Assembly (NCBI RefSeq): GCF_900573885.1
Contig: NZ_UPSE01000493.1
Coordinates: 186,001-250,000 of the forward strand
Reading direction: 5' to 3'
Source of the DNA: Pseudomonas viridiflava
Lineage (GTDB): Bacteria > Pseudomonadota > Gammaproteobacteria > Pseudomonadales > Pseudomonadaceae
Length of the DNA: 64,000 nt
Shown here: positions 1 through 7,963 of the stretch, in pieces
Position numbering within the stretch: the stretch's first letter is position 1
How the letters are laid out: each line of letters starts with the position of its first letter
The notes under the pieces: model-generated
What the model saw: the letters and a program-made list of their open reading frames with translations, nothing else
Told to the model about the DNA's origin: nothing
Database searches by the model: none
Program-made: the position numbers and the translations under genes

Positions 1-914
1 AGCGGTGGATGACGCGTGTTGATTCCCACGTAGGCAACCAGCAGCGAATCGAGCTCCAGCACCTTCAGCTCCGGCTCGGTGCGCAGGGCTGGAATATCGG
101 TAGGCCGCGGAAACACTGCCACTTGGCAATCATTGGCCTTCAGCCGTTGCAGACGCACGTTGGGGTCGGGGGTAATGGCGAAGATCAGCCGCGTCAGTTG
201 CGGTGCGCCATCCCAGTAATCGGCATTGCCGCGAAAGCGGATCTGCGCATCTTTGCTGTAGCGCTCGAACACAAACGGCCCGGTGCCGATGGGCTGCTGA
301 TTGAGCTGTTCGGTGTTGCCGCTGGCCAGCAGTTGCGCGGCGTATTCGGCGCTGTATACGGAGGCGAAGCCCATAGCCAGGTTGGCCAGAAACGGGGCTT
401 CCGGGTGCTTGAGGGTAAACACCACCGTGCGCGCGTCCGGCGCTTCGATGCGTGCGACCAGCGCGGCCATGCCCATGGCTTCGGCGTAGGGAAAGCCGCG
501 ACTGGCCAGCTTGTGCCACGGGTGTGCCGGGTCCAGCTGACGCTGAAAACTCCAGAGCACATCCTCGGCATTGAAATCTCGGGTCGGCGTAAACGCCTTG
601 TTGCGATGAAACTTCACCCCGGCTCGCAGGTGAAAGGTGTAGGTCAAACCGTCTGGGGAAATCTGCCAGCGTTCAGCCAGCCCCGGGATCAGTTCGGTGC
701 TGCCAGGTTTGAAACTGACCAGCCGATTGAACACGGTTTCTGATGATGCATCGGCCGTAGTTGCGGCGGTGTACTGGACGATATCGAAGCCTTCAGGGCT
801 GGCTTCGGTGCAGACCACCAAGGACTGTTCAGGCGCTGCAAAAGCAGCAGGTGCCAAAAGACCGGCCGCTAGCAGCAGCGCCCTGAAAAAATGGGTATTT
901 TTCGCAGTCTTCAA
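1..914 (-). CDS. Peptide ABC transporter substrate-binding protein, DppA-like (3' end outside window)
   Basis: This is a periplasmic binding protein for di-/oligopeptide import (SBP family 5), cut by the left window edge. I place the start at a TTG (912-914) because a GAGG Shine-Dalgarno lies about 8 nt upstream and the product then opens with a normal signal peptide (KTAKN, a hydrophobic run, PAAFA, cleavage before APEQS). The mature part (VVCTEASPEGFD, then an SPDGLTYTFHLR motif and a DFNAEDV motif) is closely similar to the neighbouring full-length gene at 972-2573, so the two are tandem paralogs. The P. aeruginosa dppA1/dppA2 pair has the same arrangement. A strong stem-loop separates them. 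An upstream ATG in this frame was not found. The peptide specificity cannot be read from the sequence. Confidence 0.85.
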   Translation of the reverse strand, partial: MKTAKNTHFFRALLLAAGLLAPAAFAAPEQSLVVCTEASPEGFDIVQYTAATTADASSETVFNRLVSFKPGSTELIPGLAERWQISPDGLTYTFHLRAGVKFHRNKAFTPTRDFNAEDVLWSFQRQLDPAHPWHKLASRGFPYAEAMGMAALVARIEAPDARTVVFTLKHPEAPFLANLAMGFASVYSAEYAAQLLASGNTEQLNQQPIGTGPFVFERYSKDAQIRFRGNADYWDGAPQLTRLIFAITPDPNVRLQRLKANDCQVAVFPRPTDIPALRTEPELKVLELDSLLVAYVGINTRHPP

Positions 915-934
915 ACAAGCGCCTCTGCAATCGA

Positions 935-961
935 GACCGTCCGGCGCGATGCCGGACGGTC
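935..961 (-). terminator. Intercistronic stem-loop between the two binding-protein genes
   Basis: An 11-bp perfect inverted repeat (GACCGTCCGGC / GCCGGACGGTC) with a 5-nt loop lies between the stop of the first binding protein and the TTG start of the second. There is no U-tract on the minus strand. It is therefore more likely an mRNA-stabilising or attenuating hairpin that makes the first binding protein more abundant than a full terminator. Confidence 0.5.
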
Positions 962-971
962 GACGCGATAG

Positions 972-2573
972 CTATTTCTCTACGCTGACGCCGTAGAAGG
1001 AGTTAAGCGCGAACGGGCTGATCTTGAAGCCCTGTACGCTTTTGCGCATCGGCTGATACACCGTGGAGTGGGCGATCGGGGTGATCGGCACCTGGGCTTT
1101 CAACACCTGCTGGGCTTGCTTGTACAGCTCGGTGCGTTTGGCCTGGTCGGTGGTGCGTTTGGCCGCCACTACCAGCTTGTCGTAGTCCTCGTTGCACCAT
1201 TTGGAGAAGTTGTTGCCGTTGACCGCGTCGCAGCTGTACAGGGTGCCCATCCAGTTGTCGGGGTCACCGTTGTCGCCGCTCCAGCCGATCAACATGATGT
1301 CGTGCTCGCCGCCTTTGGCGCGCTTCATGTACTCGCCCCATTCGTAGCTGACGATCTTGGCCTTGATGCCAACCTTGGCCCAGTCGGCCTGCAGCATTTC
1401 AGCCATCAGCTTGGCGTTGGGGTTGTACGGGCGCTGGACCGGCATGGCCCACAAGGTGAACTCGGTGCCCTCGGCAACGCCCGCTTCTTTAAGCAGCGCC
1501 TTGGCTTTCTCAGGATCGAAGGACGGGTCTTTGATGCTGTCGTCGTAAGACCATTGGGTCGGCGGCATGCCGTTGGTGGCGAGCTGGCCGGCGCTTTGGT
1601 ACACGGCGTCGATGATGCCTTTCTTGTTCACTGCCATATCCAGCGCCTGACGCACTTTCAATTGCTCGAACGGCTTGTGCGTGACGTTGTAGGCGATGTA
1701 GCCGAGGTTAAAGCCCGCCTGCTCTGGCAGCACCAGATTCGGGTCTTTCTTCAGCGACTCCAGGTCAGCCGGACGCGGGTTCAGGGTGATCTGGCACTCG
1801 TTGGCCTTGAGCTTTTGCATGCGCACCGAAGCGTCGGTGACGATGGAGAAGATCAGGTTGTCGATCTTCACGTCTTCCGGCTTCCAGTAATCCTTGTTGG
1901 CCGTGTAACGAATCTGCGCATCTTTCTGATAGCGCTTGAACACGAACGGACCGGTGCCTACAGGCTTCTGGTTGATGTCCGAAGCCTTGCCGTCTTTGAG
2001 CAACTTGTCGGCGTATTCGGCCGAGAGGATGTCGGCAAAGCTCATGGCCAGGTTCTGGATAAACGCCGCATCGACCGCCGCGAGGGTGAACTTGACGGTT
2101 TTGTCGTCGAGTTTTTCGATCTTGCTGATGTTGGTATCCATGCCCATATCGGTGAAATACGGGAACTCGGTTGGATAGGCTTTACGGAACGGGTGATCTT
2201 TCTTGAGCATGCGCTCGAAGGTGAACAGCACGTCGTCGGCGTTGAATTCGCGGGTCGGCTTGAAGTAGTCGGTGGTGTGGAATTTCACGCCGTCGCGCAG
2301 GTGGAAGGTGTAGGTGAGGCCGTCCGGGGACACTTCCCAGCTGGTCGCCAGGCCTGGCTCTACCGCGGTACCGCCGCGTTCGAACTGGGTCAGACGGTTG
2401 AACATGGTTTCGGCCGCCGCATCGAATTCGGTGCCGGTGGTGTACTGCGCGGCATCGAAGCCAGCGGGGCTGCCTTCAGAACAAAACACCAGGGTGCTGG
2501 CGGCGTGGGCGAAAGGAGCGCTGGTCAGCAATCCGCTTGCAAGTAACAAAGGAAGGGCAACTTTCTTTTGCAT
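972..2573 (-). CDS. dppA: Dipeptide ABC transporter periplasmic substrate-binding protein DppA
   Basis: A 533-residue SBP family 5 protein, near the usual DppA length. The start is the ATG at 2573 (MQKKVALPLLL), with TGAGG about 5 nt upstream; the frame stays open further upstream but has no signal peptide there. Residues 1-24 are a signal peptide ending AHA. The mature part carries the family motifs SPDGLTYTFHLRDGVKFH, FNADDV, VGTGPF and a C-terminal domain with conserved cysteines (LYSCDAV, WCN). It delivers dipeptides to the DppBCDF permease, whose genes are not in this window. A tandem paralog follows after a stem-loop. The order SIMPL protein, dppA, dppA-like matches P. aeruginosa PA4495-PA4497. 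Confidence 0.93.
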   Translation of the reverse strand: MQKKVALPLLLASGLLTSAPFAHAASTLVFCSEGSPAGFDAAQYTTGTEFDAAAETMFNRLTQFERGGTAVEPGLATSWEVSPDGLTYTFHLRDGVKFHTTDYFKPTREFNADDVLFTFERMLKKDHPFRKAYPTEFPYFTDMGMDTNISKIEKLDDKTVKFTLAAVDAAFIQNLAMSFADILSAEYADKLLKDGKASDINQKPVGTGPFVFKRYQKDAQIRYTANKDYWKPEDVKIDNLIFSIVTDASVRMQKLKANECQITLNPRPADLESLKKDPNLVLPEQAGFNLGYIAYNVTHKPFEQLKVRQALDMAVNKKGIIDAVYQSAGQLATNGMPPTQWSYDDSIKDPSFDPEKAKALLKEAGVAEGTEFTLWAMPVQRPYNPNAKLMAEMLQADWAKVGIKAKIVSYEWGEYMKRAKGGEHDIMLIGWSGDNGDPDNWMGTLYSCDAVNGNNFSKWCNEDYDKLVVAAKRTTDQAKRTELYKQAQQVLKAQVPITPIAHSTVYQPMRKSVQGFKISPFALNSFYGVSVEK

Positions 2574-2877
2574 GGTGGCCTCAGGTTGTTGTCGTTTTTT
2601 GCGAGTTCGGCTTTCAGATCGTGAACGGCCGAGTGGCTGAAAAGTATGCAGGGCACATGCCCACTGCAAGCTGCATAGGTCAAAGAGTGTAGAAGCTGTG
2701 GCGGGATCGTCTGAGGATGTCGCGTTTTTATAAGTGTGGGCGGCTGGACCGGGCGGTCGGGGAAAGGCGAGGCATCTGCCGGTGGGGCGAGTGCTTCGAA
2801 AAGGAGCACCGGGGTGGGGCGAAGAGCATCGCGGCTGAAGCGGTTCGCCGCGATGCAGGCTTGCAGATAGGTTCGAC
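2574..2877. other. Intergenic region upstream of dppA, with one stem-loop
   Basis: About 300 bp without a convincing gene. It must hold the promoter for the leftward dppA operon and the 3' end of the leftward SIMPL gene. The only clear structure is a 10-bp inverted repeat at 2826-2856 (GCATCGCGGC / GCCGCGATGC, 11-nt loop) just after the SIMPL gene stop. It could act as a weak terminator or be a REP-type element; no U-tract follows. I could not pick a promoter with confidence. Confidence 0.5.
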
Positions 2878-3585
2878 TTACGGCATCTGCACTTCAATCA
2901 CGCCATCTGCCGCCACGGTCACTTCGCTGGTGCCGGCTTCAATTTCCTGCGGCGCAGCAGATTTGCTCATGCTGGCCATGGCGTCCATGCGCATTGGGCG
3001 AATCGGTTGGAAGCCGGCGCTGTTGAGGTTGAGGCTCACCAGTTTGTAGCTCTTGCCACCCACGGCTGCGGTAGCGATGTCGGCACGTGCTTTGAAAGCG
3101 GCCACGGCTTCTTTAAGCAGCTCGTCTTCACTCTTTTTGCGGGTGGCGTTGGAGATGGCGAAGTCCATGCTGGCCACTTTCAGGTCTTTCAGCAGGTCGG
3201 CCGTGAGCTTGGACAGCACGGCGAAGTCGCTGCTTTCCAGGCGAATTTCGCCACGCTCACGCCAGCCGGTGATCTTCTGGCCGTCGTTGTCGTAGATCGG
3301 GTAGCTGTTGCGGCTGCCGAGCTTCACGTTCACGCCTTTGGCCTGGCGGGCACGCTCAACGGCGATGTTCAGGGTTTCGCTGGTGGCAGCGGCGAGCTTG
3401 GCCGGGTCGCTGTTTTGCGCTTCGGTGTACAGCGTGACGTTCATCAGGTCGTGCGGCACGTCCTGATTGACCTCGGCGCGCAGGGCAACCTGGTTGTAAC
3501 GCGCCTCCTCGGCATGGCTGGGCAGCGCCGTGAGGGTGGCGGCACTGAGGGCGATGGCAGCGGTAAGGCGGCTGAGCGAAGACAT
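2878..3585 (-). CDS. SIMPL domain-containing (DUF541, YggE-like) periplasmic protein
   Basis: A 235-residue secreted protein with a signal peptide (MSSLSRLTAAIALSAATL, cleavage after SHA) and a SIMPL/DUF541 domain over most of the mature chain. Members such as E. coli YggE have been linked to oxidative stress tolerance, but the biochemical role is unknown. The start ATG at 3585 has AAGGAG about 4-6 nt upstream (plus-strand CTCCTTTT at 3591-3598). It is separated from dppA by 304 bp, so it is probably its own transcript. It is divergent from roxS across a REP pair. Confidence 0.85.
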   Translation of the reverse strand: MSSLSRLTAAIALSAATLTALPSHAEEARYNQVALRAEVNQDVPHDLMNVTLYTEAQNSDPAKLAAATSETLNIAVERARQAKGVNVKLGSRNSYPIYDNDGQKITGWRERGEIRLESSDFAVLSKLTADLLKDLKVASMDFAISNATRKKSEDELLKEAVAAFKARADIATAAVGGKSYKLVSLNLNSAGFQPIRPMRMDAMASMSKSAAPQEIEAGTSEVTVAADGVIEVQMP

Positions 3586-3667
3586 GCAAACTCCTTTTGG
3601 ACACTGGGCAGGGTTACGCGGATCAGACTGTAGCGGCAGGGGCGGGTTCCGTCACGGTGCCGCTCGC

Positions 3668-3750
3668 GCAGGAGCGACCTTTGTCGCGAATTCTGCGTGA
3701 AACGCTGGAAGTTACGTTTGCAGGGTTCGCCAGCAAGCTGGCTCCTGCGG
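3668..3750. repeat. REPIN: two inverted Pseudomonas REP sequences
   Basis: The left element (GCAGGAGCGACC, TTTGTCGCGAA) and the right element (TTCGCCAGCAAGC, TGGCTCCTGC) are in opposite orientation about 35 nt apart. Each is a small hairpin of the type GCAGGAGC...GCGAA well known in fluorescens/syringae-group pseudomonads. The outer 8 nt (3668-3675 and 3741-3748) are exact reverse complements. Such pairs are normally mobilised by a RAYT transposase elsewhere in the genome; none is present here. The element lies in the divergent roxS/SIMPL intergenic space. Confidence 0.8.
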
Positions 3751-3854
3751 GGTGCTGTACTGAATGGCGTTGCGACGGGTTGCCGCAGTTGGCACGGTTT
3801 GTCGCACCGCTGGTTATACTCGCCCGTCATTTGTGGCTCTCATCAGGAGCGCTC

Positions 3855-5114
3855 ATGCTCGCCCCCGTCCTACTGCTTTCCGCCAGCCGCCAGAACCTGT
3901 GGCGCTTGAGCCTGATCCGCGTGCTGGTGCTGGCCGCGCAGGCCACGTCGGTGGGCGTCGCCTACCTGCTCGACCTGCTGCCGCTGCCCTGGCTTCCTCT
4001 GTGTTTGACCCTTCTCTGTTCAGCCGTGCTGTGCTGCCTGACCGCCTTACGGTTGCGTGGGCCATGGCCGGTAACGGAGCTGGAATATGCCGGCCAACTG
4101 GCGTGCGATCTGCTGATTCACAGCGTGCTGCTGTATTACTCCGGCGGTTCGACCAACCCCTTCGTTTCCTACTACCTGGTGCCGCTGACCATCGCCGCCG
4201 CCACGCTGCCGTGGCTGTATTCCATGGTGCTGAGCGGGCTGGCGCTGACCGGCTACACCGCGTTGCTGATCTGGTACCACCCGCTGCACCTGCATGGCGT
4301 GCAGCACGAGGCGATGTTGATCAGCCTGCACCTGTTCGGCATGTGGCTGAATTTTGCGCTGTCGGCGGCGTTCATTACCTTCTTCGTGGTGAAAATGGCC
4401 GGCGCGGTGCGGCGCCAGGTGCAGTTGCAGGCCGAGCGCCGGGAAGAAAGCATGCGCGACCAACAACTGCTCGCCGTCGCCACCCAGGCGGCCGGCGCCG
4501 CGCACGAGCTGGGCACGCCGCTGGCGACCATGAGCGTATTGATCAAAGAACTGCGCCGGGAACACCCCGATCCGTTGCTGCAGGAAGACCTGGCCGTGCT
4601 GCAAGAGCAGGTGAGCCTGTGCAAAGACACCTTGCAGCAACTGGTTCGCGCCGCCGAGGCGGACCGCAGGCTTACGGTTGAAGAGCAGTCGGTGGCCAGT
4701 TGGCTGGAAACCACGCTCAACCGCTGGCACCTGATGCGTCCGGAAGCCACTTACCGTTATCAGATTCTCGGCATTGGCGCGGTGCCGCGTCTGGCCCCGC
4801 CGCCCGATCTCACCCAGGCCCTGCTAAACCTGCTGAACAACGCCGCCGACGCCTGCGCCGACAAGCTCGACATCCGCGTGGACTGGAACGTGCTGGAAAT
4901 GTGCATCAGCATTCGTGACCACGGTGCTGGCGTACCGCTGGCCATTGCCGAGCAATTGGGCAAACCCTTTATCACCACCAAAGGCAAAGGTTTCGGCCTG
5001 GGTCTGTTCTTGAGCCAGGCCAGCGTTACGCGGGCTGGCGGTTCGGTGAAACTCTACAATCATGAAGATGGCGGCACGCTTACCGAGCTGCGCCTGCCTC
5101 GTCAGCCAAGCTGA
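3855..5114 (+). CDS. roxS: RoxS, RegB/PrrB-type redox sensor histidine kinase
   Basis: A 419-residue membrane kinase. Residues 1-185 hold about six membrane segments, including the quinone-site motif GGSTNPF (97-103). The H-box is AAGAAHELGTPL (phospho-His 217), followed by a cysteine (C256 in EQVSLCKDTL) at the place of the redox-active RegB cysteine. The C-terminal ATPase domain has an N-box (LLNLLNNAADAC) and a G-box (GFGLGLFLS). The family senses quinone/respiratory redox state and controls terminal oxidases. I chose ATG 3855 because AGGAG lies 7 nt upstream and it removes a low-complexity upstream extension through the REP pair. It lies just upstream of its regulator roxR, a 13-nt gap. 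Confidence 0.93.
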   Translation: MLAPVLLLSASRQNLWRLSLIRVLVLAAQATSVGVAYLLDLLPLPWLPLCLTLLCSAVLCCLTALRLRGPWPVTELEYAGQLACDLLIHSVLLYYSGGSTNPFVSYYLVPLTIAAATLPWLYSMVLSGLALTGYTALLIWYHPLHLHGVQHEAMLISLHLFGMWLNFALSAAFITFFVVKMAGAVRRQVQLQAERREESMRDQQLLAVATQAAGAAHELGTPLATMSVLIKELRREHPDPLLQEDLAVLQEQVSLCKDTLQQLVRAAEADRRLTVEEQSVASWLETTLNRWHLMRPEATYRYQILGIGAVPRLAPPPDLTQALLNLLNNAADACADKLDIRVDWNVLEMCISIRDHGAGVPLAIAEQLGKPFITTKGKGFGLGLFLSQASVTRAGGSVKLYNHEDGGTLTELRLPRQPS

Positions 5115-5127
5115 ACCGGAGAAGCCA

Positions 5128-5688
5128 ATGAGCGAAGAAACCCCCATCGAAGGCGAAGAACAACCGCATCTGCTGTTGGTCGATGACGACGAAACCTTCA
5201 CCCGCGTAATGGCCCGCGCCATGAGTCGTCGAGGTCTGCGTGTGTCCATCGCCGGCTCCGCCGAAGAAGGCCTGGCACTCGCCGAACAGGACATGCCGGA
5301 CTACGCCGTGCTCGACCTGAAAATGGAAGGCGACTCCGGGCTGGTGCTGTTGCCCAAACTGCTCGCGCTGGATGCGGAAATGCGCGTGGTGATTCTCACC
5401 GGGTATTCCAGCATCGCCACGGCGGTGGAGGCGATCAAACGCGGCGCCTGCAACTACCTGTGCAAGCCGGCCGATGCCGACGACGTGCTGACCGCGCTGG
5501 TTTCCGAACATGCGGACCTTTCCACCCTGGTGCCAGAGAATCCGATGTCGGTGGACCGCCTGCAGTGGGAACACATTCAGCGCGTACTGAGCGAACACGA
5601 CGGAAATATCTCGGCCACGGCACGTGCGTTGGGTATGCACCGTCGGACGTTGCAGCGCAAATTGCAGAAGCGCCCGGTACGGCGCTGA
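5128..5688 (+). CDS. roxR: RoxR, RegA/PrrA-type response regulator
   Basis: A 186-residue response regulator. The receiver domain (about 14-125) has the acidic pocket (LLLVDDDETF), the phospho-acceptor D63 (AVLDLKMEGD) and the switch residues in ILTGYSS and CKPA. A Fis-type helix-turn-helix (ISATARALGMHRRTLQRKLQ) ends the protein, as in RegA/PrrA/ActR. It is the partner of RoxS and controls respiratory oxidase genes in response to redox state. The start ATG 5128 has GGAGAA about 5 nt upstream. A rho-independent terminator follows at 5755-5781. Confidence 0.93.
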   Translation: MSEETPIEGEEQPHLLLVDDDETFTRVMARAMSRRGLRVSIAGSAEEGLALAEQDMPDYAVLDLKMEGDSGLVLLPKLLALDAEMRVVILTGYSSIATAVEAIKRGACNYLCKPADADDVLTALVSEHADLSTLVPENPMSVDRLQWEHIQRVLSEHDGNISATARALGMHRRTLQRKLQKRPVRR

Positions 5689-5754
5689 ACCGGCCGCGAG
5701 ACAGGCTATCCAAGGGGGCTGGAAACTGTCTTAATCAGCGCCCCCACATGCAGT

Positions 5755-5781
5755 AAAGCGCCTGGTTAGGCGCTTTTTTTT
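5755..5781 (+). terminator. Rho-independent terminator after roxSR
   Basis: An 8-nt stem (AAAGCGCC, pairing with GGCGCTTT) with a 6-nt loop is followed by a run of eight T. It lies between roxR and the ABC transporter gene, so that gene most likely has its own promoter or depends on read-through. Confidence 0.9.
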
Positions 5782-5803
5782 CATCCCGTCTTGAGTGCCA
5801 CTC

Positions 5804-7522
5804 ATGAGCAAGAACGCCGAATATTCAGCGGTCAACGATGCGCTGCCCAGTCACTTTTTCTCCCGCGTCTGGCACCTCGCCAGCGCCTATTGGCGCAGCG
5901 AAGAAAAAGGCATGGCCTGGTTGCTGCTGATTGCGGTGATCGCCATGTCGCTGGTGGGCGTGGCGATTTCGGTGTGGTTCAACAGCTGGTACCGCGACTT
6001 TTACAACGCGCTGCAAAACAAAGACCTCGAAGCCTTCACGCGACTGATTCTGTACTTCTGCGGCATTGCAGCGGTGGCGATTCTGATCGCGGTGTACAAG
6101 CTCTATCTCACGCAGATGCTGACCATCCGCTGGCGTCGCTGGCTGACGGAAAAACACTTCGCTGCCTGGCTCGCTCACAAGAACTACTACCGCCTTGAAC
6201 AAGCCGGCTACACCGATAACCCGGACCAACGTCTGGCCGAAGACCTCAACAGCTTTACCGACAGCACGCTGGGCCTTGGCCTTGGGCTGATTCGCAACGT
6301 GGTCAGTCTGGTGTCGTTCTCGGTGATTCTCTGGGGCGTGTCCGGCAGCATGGAGATTTTTGGCGTCGACGTGCCGGGCTATATGTTCTGGGCGGCGCTG
6401 TTGTATGCGCTGGTCGGCAGCTGGCTGGTGCACTTGGTGGCGCGGCGGTTGATCGTGCTCAACAACAACCAGCAACGCTACGAAGCCGACCTTCGTTTTG
6501 GTCTCGTGCGTATTCGTGAAAACGCTGAAAGCATTGCGCTGTACAACGGCGAGCACAACGAACAGCAGCGGCTGATGGGGCGTTTCACCAAAGTGTGGAG
6601 CAACTTCTGGGAGCTGATGAAGGTGCAGAAGCGCCTGACGTTTTTCAGCTCGGGCTACGGCCAGATCGCCATCATCTTCCCCATGATCGTCGCTGCGCCG
6701 CGCTACTTCTCCGGCAAGATTCAGCTCGGCGATCTCATGCAAATCAACTCGGCGTTCAGCAACGTGCAGGAAAGCATGAGCTGGTTTATCGACGCCTACG
6801 CCAGCCTCGCGGCGTGGCGCGCCACCTGCGACCGGATTCTGAGTTTCCGCCAGGCGCTGGCCGAGGGTGAACATCTGGACGCCAATCCGGCGATTGCCCG
6901 TACGCGCAACGCTGAGCAGTTGAGCCTGAATCAGGTGCAACTGAGCCTCGCCGATGGGCGCACGTTGCTGAAGCCGACTTCATTGAATATCGCGCCGGGC
7001 GAGCACGTGCTGATCAGCGGTGCCTCGGGCAGTGGCAAAAGCACCTTGCTGCGCGCGCTGAGCGGGCTATGGCCGTTCGGCAACGGCGCGCTGAACGTGC
7101 CGGACAGCAGTCTGTTCCTGCCGCAAAAACCGTATCTGCCCATTGGCAGCCTGCGCGCTGCGCTGAGCTATCCGCAGGCGGACGATACCTATTCCACCGA
7201 GCGCCTGAACGAAGTGCTGCAGACGTGCAACCTGGCCCATCTTGCCAGCCGGCTGGACGAGGAAGATCACTGGGAGCGGGTGCTTTCGCCGGGCGAGCAA
7301 CAGCGCGTGGCCATTGCCCGTGCGTTGCTGGTGCAGCCGCGCTGGTTGTTCCTCGATGAAGCCACCTCGGCCATGGACGAGGCCAATGAGACGGCGGTGT
7401 ATCGCCTGCTGACCGAGAAACTGCCGGGCAGCAGCCTGATCAGCATTGGCCATCGGGGCAGCCTCAAGCAATTCCACGGGCGGCAGTTGCGCCTGGAAGA
7501 GCAGGGGCTGGTCGAGGCTTAG
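5804..7522 (+). CDS. Fused ABC transporter permease/ATPase, SbmA/BacA-like (ABC_membrane_2) family
   Basis: A 572-residue half-transporter. The N-terminal 350 residues form the membrane domain typical of the SbmA/BacA and YddA/ABCD family (starting HFFSRVWHLASAYWRSEEK, with SWYRDFYNALQ and several hydrophobic segments). The C-terminal nucleotide-binding domain has Walker A (GASGSGKST), signature (LSPGEQQR) and Walker B (WLFLDEATSAMDE). It probably works as a homodimer in the inner membrane; related proteins move peptides or cofactors, but the substrate here is not known. An in-frame GTG at 5795 is an alternative start; ATG 5804 is preferred, although no strong ribosome site is visible. Confidence 0.88.
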   Translation: MSKNAEYSAVNDALPSHFFSRVWHLASAYWRSEEKGMAWLLLIAVIAMSLVGVAISVWFNSWYRDFYNALQNKDLEAFTRLILYFCGIAAVAILIAVYKLYLTQMLTIRWRRWLTEKHFAAWLAHKNYYRLEQAGYTDNPDQRLAEDLNSFTDSTLGLGLGLIRNVVSLVSFSVILWGVSGSMEIFGVDVPGYMFWAALLYALVGSWLVHLVARRLIVLNNNQQRYEADLRFGLVRIRENAESIALYNGEHNEQQRLMGRFTKVWSNFWELMKVQKRLTFFSSGYGQIAIIFPMIVAAPRYFSGKIQLGDLMQINSAFSNVQESMSWFIDAYASLAAWRATCDRILSFRQALAEGEHLDANPAIARTRNAEQLSLNQVQLSLADGRTLLKPTSLNIAPGEHVLISGASGSGKSTLLRALSGLWPFGNGALNVPDSSLFLPQKPYLPIGSLRAALSYPQADDTYSTERLNEVLQTCNLAHLASRLDEEDHWERVLSPGEQQRVAIARALLVQPRWLFLDEATSAMDEANETAVYRLLTEKLPGSSLISIGHRGSLKQFHGRQLRLEEQGLVEA

Positions 7523-7527
7523 TGTGT

Positions 7528-7561
7528 GTTGGGCTTCGCCTTTGGCTTAGCCCAACCTACG
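7528..7561. repeat. Single copy of the GTTGGGCTTCGC palindromic repeat
   Basis: This unit (GTTGGGCTTCGC ... AGCCCAACCTACG) is one of five loci in the window sharing the same ends (see 23093, 43348, 51334, 55465). It lies between two convergent genes. Its CTA triplet at 7557-7559 supplies the TAG stop of the leftward CMD-family gene. Confidence 0.75.
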
Positions 7562-7946
7562 ATTTTGGCGCGGCCGGTTCGTAGCTTTCGATGACTTCCT
7601 GCGCAGCGCGGAAGGCGTCGATGGTGGCCGGCACGCCGGCGTACACGGCGCAGTGCAGCAGCGCTTCGCGAATTTCTTTTACCGTGCAGCCATTGTTCAG
7701 TGCGCCGCGCACGTGGCCCTTCAGCTCTTGCGGGCATTTCAGCGCAGTGAGGGCGGCGAGGGTGATCAGGCTGCGGGTTTTCAGCGGCAAGCCTTCGCGG
7801 CTCCACACCGAACCCCAGGCGTGCTCGTTGACGAAATCTTGCAGCGGCTGGGTAAAGTCAGTGGCGTTGTTGAGGGCGCGGTCGACGAAGGCATCGCCCA
7901 TCACCTGACGGCGCATCTGCTCGCCAGTTTTGTTCTGTTCGCTCAT
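7557..7946 (-). CDS. Carboxymuconolactone decarboxylase (CMD) family protein, PcaC-like
   Basis: A 129-residue single-domain CMD protein that aligns over its whole length with 4-carboxymuconolactone decarboxylase PcaC (motifs RRQVMGDAFVDRAL, HAWGSVWSR, LPLKTRSLITLAAL, HVRGALNNGCT, EALLHCAVYAGVPA). PcaC acts in the protocatechuate branch of the beta-ketoadipate pathway, but no pca gene is nearby. There is no CxxC as in AhpD-type members. The true substrate is uncertain and a related thiol or lactone chemistry is possible. The stop codon lies inside a repeat element. It follows the rlpA-like gene by 17 nt and may be cotranscribed with it. Confidence 0.8.
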   Translation of the reverse strand: MSEQNKTGEQMRRQVMGDAFVDRALNNATDFTQPLQDFVNEHAWGSVWSREGLPLKTRSLITLAALTALKCPQELKGHVRGALNNGCTVKEIREALLHCAVYAGVPATIDAFRAAQEVIESYEPAAPKS

Positions 7947-7963
7947 GGCGTTCCCCGAAGTAG

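Noticed and set aside
2574..2897. N-terminal extension of dppA by about 108 codons
   Set aside because: A normal signal peptide begins at ATG 2573, and the extension would place it inside the protein.
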